Assembly: GCA_016840305.1 (NCBI GenBank)
Contig: JAEOSP010000198.1
Span: 1-9,930 of the forward strand
Direction: 5' to 3'
DNA: 9,930 nucleotides
From: Candidatus Hodarchaeota archaeon
GTDB taxonomy: Archaea; Asgardarchaeota; Heimdallarchaeia; Hodarchaeales; Hodarchaeaceae
The notes beneath the pieces are model-generated. The model had not been told where the DNA came from. It saw only the letters and a list, made by a program, of their open reading frames with translations, and did not search any database. Position 1 is the first letter of the stretch; each line of letters starts with the position of its first letter. The translations under genes were made by a program, and so were the position numbers. Positions 5,601-9,930 of the stretch are shown here, one piece after another.

Positions 5601-7429
5601 ATCCATATACACTTAAAAAAATAGGATCAACGTTTGGTGTTCTGTCTTTAGTGATATTTCTTTTTCTGAGTTCATATCAAACAATTCAATTATCCAATAG
5701 AGTAAACGACCTTGACAAACAATTACTGCAAAACAAAGAATCCTTTTCTGATCTATCAGAAAATTATATTATTTTATCTGAAGAATACGAAGATTTAAAA
5801 AACGACTTAGAATCAAGCCAAGAAGAAACAAGGAGATATACTGGAAATCCCTTCTCAACCGAATTATGGACTGGACAACTTCAATCAGAAAACATTACTG
5901 GAATGCATTGGTATTCTTATGATGGAGGAAGCCTGAAGAACGTTACTGAATGGGTGCTTAATCAAGTTGCAAACATGGATTTACGGATGAATAGCAGTTC
6001 TATTTATAACGCAAGTTGGCTAAACAGTACGAACCTACTTGTAACAAATATCTACGGTAGTGCTGGATTGATGGCTTTCAATTATACTTCTGCTGTTGAG
6101 GATGCTGTAGCAGGATTAGGTCCAAGAAACTTCATTAATTTTATACAAGGGGCTAACATAACTTTGACCGTCACAGACGATGCGGCAGGAGATAGAATCA
6201 ATGTAACAATAGCGGCTACTGGTGAAACGGGGCCAGCAGGGCCAATCACAAGAAAAGGCTTTGACTACGTAATATTCTACAATGCGTCTGCTAACACATA
6301 TGACGGAATAAATGGTTCTAGTGGTGTAACCGATTATTCCAATGCTAACCCAGACATAACCATAGAAAATGTTTGGTCTGCATTAAGTTCAGGAGGAAAG
6401 TTTTGTACTGTTGGTCCGAATCAAAATTGGACGCTTAACAGTGAGATAAACAGTCAAGCTAGTTATGTGACATGGGTAAATAGTGTAAATTGGATTGTTG
6501 CGAAGGAGTCACTAAACTCTCACATGATCGACATAGATACCCATGATAGGATAATATTAGATGGATTAAGACTTGATGGAAATTTCAGTAGTCAAACAAC
6601 GGGTAACTGTATATATATGACTGGATCCGATTACTCTGTTATTAAAAACTGCGATTTATTTAATGCAATGAATTATAGTGTACAATTAGAATCTTGCAGT
6701 AATGCTTATCTTGACAACTTATATGTAAGTGGTGTTGGTACAGACGATGGTATCTCAATTGGCTCTGGCTGTGTGTATGCAAGTGTTCAAGAATGTTTCG
6801 TCACGAGAGTTGGAGGAAACGGATTTTCTGCTTACAATGCGGATATAACGGCATTCACTAATTGTATATCGAATGATAATGATGATCAATTATATCTTGG
6901 AGATTTAGCCACACAAAACGGTTTTCATAGCATAAGTTCTAACAGAACTTCATATATAAATTGTCGAGCAATAGCCAATTCTGGACAAGGTTTCATAGTG
7001 AGTAGTCCTTTAGACTGGGATGTTTATTCTACTTTAATTGGTACATATTCTATGTCAAACGGAGAACACGGTGTACAAATTTATGCTGGAAACTTTTCTA
7101 AGGTGATTGGAGGCTTTTTCTTGCTTAACTCTCATCCAGATATAGAAGTTTATAACGGAAGTAATTGTATAGTATCAGAAGTTTACGTTAATGGTACACA
7201 AATTTGCATAAATGCTGAAACTGCTGAAAACCTAATAATTACAGATTCTATTCTTATAACCTCCTCTACTGGCATTGATATTAACAATGCCGCTGTCGTC
7301 AACCCCTTTATTGATGGAGTAAACTTTGACAATTGCAATGTAGATATTTCAGCAGGAGCCGCAACAAACGCAGGGTATGGTACAAATCTTAATGGAACAG
7401 CCGTATGGGTTCATAATACCGAGCCTTAA
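5597..7429 (+). CDS. Membrane-anchored coiled-coil/beta-helix protein, tail-spike-like
   Basis: This 610-residue protein has a single hydrophobic segment at 9-27 with no obvious cleavage site, so it is likely a signal anchor leaving the rest outside. Residues 28-80 are heptad-like and probably a coiled coil, suggesting an oligomer. Residues 179-206 (FINFIQG...NITLTVTDD...DRINVTIA) match in style the short repeat module common in phage tail-fibre and virion spike proteins. A short collagen-like stretch, GETGPAGP, follows at 209-216. Residues about 220-600 have the short-strand Asn/Cys/Gly-rich pattern of a right-handed parallel beta-helix (pectate-lyase-like fold), as in viral tail spikes and in polysaccharide-binding or -cleaving surface proteins. 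Catalytic residues cannot be assigned by eye. Eighteen N-glycosylation sequons support an extracellular location. The start is fixed by GGAAGAGG at 5582-5589, 7 bases upstream, and by the ATGA overlap with the short upstream frame. A receptor-binding spike of an enveloped archaeal virus is my preferred role; a cellular adhesin is the alternative. Confidence 0.85.
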   Translation: MNPYTLKKIGSTFGVLSLVIFLFLSSYQTIQLSNRVNDLDKQLLQNKESFSDLSENYIILSEEYEDLKNDLESSQEETRRYTGNPFSTELWTGQLQSENITGMHWYSYDGGSLKNVTEWVLNQVANMDLRMNSSSIYNASWLNSTNLLVTNIYGSAGLMAFNYTSAVEDAVAGLGPRNFINFIQGANITLTVTDDAAGDRINVTIAATGETGPAGPITRKGFDYVIFYNASANTYDGINGSSGVTDYSNANPDITIENVWSALSSGGKFCTVGPNQNWTLNSEINSQASYVTWVNSVNWIVAKESLNSHMIDIDTHDRIILDGLRLDGNFSSQTTGNCIYMTGSDYSVIKNCDLFNAMNYSVQLESCSNAYLDNLYVSGVGTDDGISIGSGCVYASVQECFVTRVGGNGFSAYNADITAFTNCISNDNDDQLYLGDLATQNGFHSISSNRTSYINCRAIANSGQGFIVSSPLDWDVYSTLIGTYSMSNGEHGVQIYAGNFSKVIGGFFLLNSHPDIEVYNGSNCIVSEVYVNGTQICINAETAENLIITDSILITSSTGIDINNAAVVNPFIDGVNFDNCNVDISAGAATNAGYGTNLNGTAVWVHNTEP

Positions 7430-7442
7430 TTTGAGAATGATA

Positions 7443-7538
7443 TGAACGTGGTGGAGGATGCTTGAAATCGAGAAAAAAGTTAGGAATAATTCTATTTGCT
7501 CTAATCTTTTTTTCCATCATACCTCCAATCCACGTTCA
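7443..7538 (+). promoter_or_regulatory. Long-range RNA stem enclosing the start of the LamG protein gene
   Basis: TGAACGTGG at 7443-7451 pairs exactly with CCACGTTCA at 7530-7538. TGGAGG at 7452-7457 pairs with CCTCCA at 7522-7527, separated by a 2-base bulge (7528-7529). Together they form a 15-base-pair stem with a loop of about 64 bases. The left arm contains the GGAGG Shine-Dalgarno site; the loop contains the TTG start and the coding start of the signal peptide. Such a stem would block ribosome binding when formed. The base pairing is seen; a regulatory role is inferred. Confidence 0.55.
7453..7457 (+). promoter_or_regulatory. Shine-Dalgarno site deciding a TTG start
   Basis: GGAGG lies 4 bases before TTG at 7462. 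No ATG or GTG in the reading frame lies between the TGA at 7438 and the signal-peptide region, so this site and the following basic-hydrophobic sequence fix TTG as the start. The same bases form part of the 15-base-pair stem described at 7443-7538. Confidence 0.7.
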
Positions 7539-9930
7539 AGCGGCAGTTGTAACCATTAACTCAGGCGTAACTATTCACACAACTGACGCTGATATTTTAT
7601 TCAATACTGGAATGGTGTTTTCACATGTTAGAATAGAATCACAAAGAGTTCTTTTCAACACAACTTATTTCGGAATTTATCCAAGCGTTGGTGTAGTTGA
7701 TGTTAATCTTACAAATCTAGGTGAAAGATATATAAATTTCACAGCCGATGGGACTAACACAATATATAATTGGACTTGGTCTTCAGAAACGGTTCCGTTT
7801 ATAACACAACTTTCTGGGGCTCTCACAGGAGTTAATGCAAGTGCTTATAGTGGAGGAGTTAATGGAACTTTATATATCGATCTTGAAGGAAATGGAAATG
7901 TCGCCGTTGATGTGAATGGATCAGTATTAGGGGAGCCTTCTTCTGTAGCGTATGCAAACGGTACTGCCATTTCATACGATTATAATGCTGGTACAATGAT
8001 AGCAAATTTTACTGTACCCCTCAGTGATGAAGATGTTGAAGTAGACTGGGGAGGTGGTGCTGGAGGGTATGTTGATGCTGATGCTCCAGACGGAGACACA
8101 ATAACCATCTATGGTATTAGTGCTGGAGCCGTATATTCATTTGACGAAGAAACAGGGACAAACGTTACGGACTTAACTGGAAATAACAACACGGCTGAAA
8201 TTTATGGTTCAGCATGGTCGGGGGATGGTGCATATGGTAGGTCCATGAGTTTTGATGGTACAGACGACTATCTCAATATTACTGACAGTGGCATAATAGA
8301 TATCACTAATAACCTTACCATTTCTTTATGGGTAAAAACAGCCGATCCATCTCTTCAGGGCGTTTTATCAAAAAACACCTCGTATGGTCTGGCTATAACT
8401 CCTAACTATGGAATTCGTATGACTATCAACACTACTAACGTGGATACTCCACCTAATTTATTTAGTTCTGATACTTGGACTCATATTGCTGGGACATATG
8501 ATGGCTCTTTTGTCAGAATCTATGTGGATGGGGTATTAAATACAACACAAGCATTATCTGGAAATATCACCTCATCTGCGTATCATCTCTTTATTGGAAA
8601 CAGCTCAACATATTTCTTGAATGGGTCTGTAGATGAAGTTAGACTTCTGGATTATAGGCCAACAGCAGGACAGATTTTAGGGCTTAGAGATACTCCGATA
8701 GCCTCCTTTCCCTATAATTTACTGGGAGAAATTCGTGATATGGACTGTGCAGAATGGATCTTTGCAGGGGAAACATATCAATTTAGGGGTGTGCATATAC
8801 GTCAAAACTCGTCATTTCCTTTAGATAATTTAGCTCTCAACTTTACTGATGGGTCAACTTGGACCTCTATGTATTTTGATATCACAACGGGATTATCCGA
8901 TCTTATCTCTAGTGCTGTATATTTAGCTTCAATGGACAACACCTCATATTACAACGAATTTAATGCAACTTGGAGTCTCTATATTCGAGATACTATAAGT
9001 GATGCACTAGACGTAGATCTATCTGCATTCTGCAATGATACTCTAGGAAACACTGATGGATTTGAAGTAGACGAAGAGGACTATTTCAATATATATAATC
9101 ATGGAGGACTAACAGAAATCGAATCTTCAGGTGATGGTATCAGCATACTAGGAGAAGGAGTGTTTGGATTAGCCGCTATGAATTCATCTAGTGATAGCTG
9201 GGCATACGCAAATATAACTTGGAGAAAACTTCAACACATAAACTTCCTTGTTCATCTATCATCTAATACCTCTTGGGATCCCGGTGGTAACTATTGGAAC
9301 TGTCCCACAGAACACAACAATACTGGATACGTAGAATATGGAATAGATTATTGGCATAATGGCTCGTGGTTAGAGGGTTGGAATGTAAGGTTAACTATTG
9401 AAGACGGAGATGCTGGTAATCATGGGGTACTCAATGATCAGGCTTGGGTTCTAATTAATGCCTCATGGTACAATAGAGGAAATTATACAGGTGTCTCAGA
9501 TCTTCTCTATGCTTATTATGAAGCAATAGATGAAAATGATCTTACTACCCAATTTGCACTATATGTAGACTTATGGGTTGGCATCGAGGGGTCGTCTTCT
9601 GTAGTGGGTGGAAGGGTTAACTCTGAATATTTTGGCATGAATGAAACAGGATGGGGGCCATGGTCTTCATGGAGTCCAATCTATGGGTTAAAAGACGAAT
9701 CAATTTTCTATGATGATCTACTGGACAGTACAGGCAACTTTGCCATTAGCGCAGATGAATTGGAACTTTTCTCAGCATGGGCCTTAATAAACAAAACATC
9801 ACCCGACGAAGGAGCCCCAGACTGTGACGAACATCAATGGGCTCTTATAGATTATAGTGGTCCATATTGGAGACTTCTAAATCCAACAGACATAATGACT
9901 GGGATATCTACCCCAATAATAACTCCAACA
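7462..9930 (+). CDS. Secreted LamG-domain protein, 3' end beyond the window
   Basis: The frame stays open for 823 codons to the window end, so the gene is incomplete. It starts with TTG and encodes a clear signal peptide: a basic start (KSRKK), a hydrophobic core at residues 7-20, and a likely cut after Val-Gln-Ala at 25-27. Residues 28-220 are beta-rich and unrecognised. Residues about 224-405 fit a LamG/concanavalin-like domain: a VYSFDEETG opening, Asp-Leu-Thr-Gly-Asn-Asn, Ser-Met-x-Phe-Asp-Gly-x-Asp-Asp-Tyr, Trp-Thr-His-Ile-Ala-Gly-Thr-Tyr-Asp-Gly, and the closing Gly-Ser-Val-Asp-Glu-Val-Arg-Leu. LamG domains commonly bind sugars or proteins. The remaining 420 residues are Trp/Tyr/Asn-rich and unrecognised. 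I count about 32 N-glycosylation sequons, extremely dense for its length. It probably acts as a surface adhesin or spike with the two preceding proteins. The 32-base gap to the previous gene fits one operon. Confidence 0.85.
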   Translation, partial: MKSRKKLGIILFALIFFSIIPPIHVQAAVVTINSGVTIHTTDADILFNTGMVFSHVRIESQRVLFNTTYFGIYPSVGVVDVNLTNLGERYINFTADGTNTIYNWTWSSETVPFITQLSGALTGVNASAYSGGVNGTLYIDLEGNGNVAVDVNGSVLGEPSSVAYANGTAISYDYNAGTMIANFTVPLSDEDVEVDWGGGAGGYVDADAPDGDTITIYGISAGAVYSFDEETGTNVTDLTGNNNTAEIYGSAWSGDGAYGRSMSFDGTDDYLNITDSGIIDITNNLTISLWVKTADPSLQGVLSKNTSYGLAITPNYGIRMTINTTNVDTPPNLFSSDTWTHIAGTYDGSFVRIYVDGVLNTTQALSGNITSSAYHLFIGNSSTYFLNGSVDEVRLLDYRPTAGQILGLRDTPIASFPYNLLGEIRDMDCAEWIFAGETYQFRGVHIRQNSSFPLDNLALNFTDGSTWTSMYFDITTGLSDLISSAVYLASMDNTSYYNEFNATWSLYIRDTISDALDVDLSAFCNDTLGNTDGFEVDEEDYFNIYNHGGLTEIESSGDGISILGEGVFGLAAMNSSSDSWAYANITWRKLQHINFLVHLSSNTSWDPGGNYWNCPTEHNNTGYVEYGIDYWHNGSWLEGWNVRLTIEDGDAGNHGVLNDQAWVLINASWYNRGNYTGVSDLLYAYYEAIDENDLTTQFALYVDLWVGIEGSSSVVGGRVNSEYFGMNETGWGPWSSWSPIYGLKDESIFYDDLLDSTGNFAISADELELFSAWALINKTSPDEGAPDCDEHQWALIDYSGPYWRLLNPTDIMTGISTPIITPT

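Noticed and set aside
7458..7559. ATG frame starting directly after GGAGG before the LamG gene
   Set aside because: The ATG touches the ribosome site with no spacing, the frame stops after about 33 codons, and it lacks the signal peptide found in the TTG frame.

Overview
The window is a single, tightly packed, plus-strand gene cluster of AT-rich DNA. It holds six sizeable genes plus one 23-codon gene, and the last large gene runs off the right edge. Neighbouring genes overlap by 1 or 4 bases or are separated by at most about 30 bases, so it reads as one operon. I see no tRNA, rRNA, CRISPR array, transposase, integrase or polymerase. I recognise no gene well enough to give a symbol.

The left part (1-3375) holds three genes. 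The first is a predicted five-helix membrane protein. The second is a very basic 104-residue protein. The third is a 707-residue protein with disordered, basic ends, several Gly/Ala-rich hydrophobic stretches, and a tandem Ile-Pro-Asp-Val repeat. The basic protein and the C-terminus of the 707-residue protein appear to share a small domain. Both also encode Arg-Ala-Arg through unusual CG-alternating tracts.

The right part (3381-9930) encodes three large extracellular beta-rich proteins. The first is secreted and carries a DNRLRE-like region. The second is a membrane-anchored coiled-coil/beta-helix protein whose middle resembles viral tail-fibre proteins. The third is a secreted LamG-domain protein that is incomplete here. 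N-glycosylation sequons (N-X-S/T) are very frequent in the last two and nearly absent from the 707-residue protein, which supports the split between inside and outside.

The architecture suggests an archaeon, or a virus or other mobile element of an archaeon. Pointers are the sequon-rich surface proteins, the GGAGG-type ribosome sites with one TTG start, and the DNRLRE, LamG and beta-helix domains together. My best overall reading is a structural or surface-attachment module: DNA-binding or core proteins followed by spike-like adhesins. It could instead be a cellular surface-protein operon, since no virus hallmark gene is present. Two Shine-Dalgarno sites appear to be buried in RNA stems, which hints at translational control within the operon.
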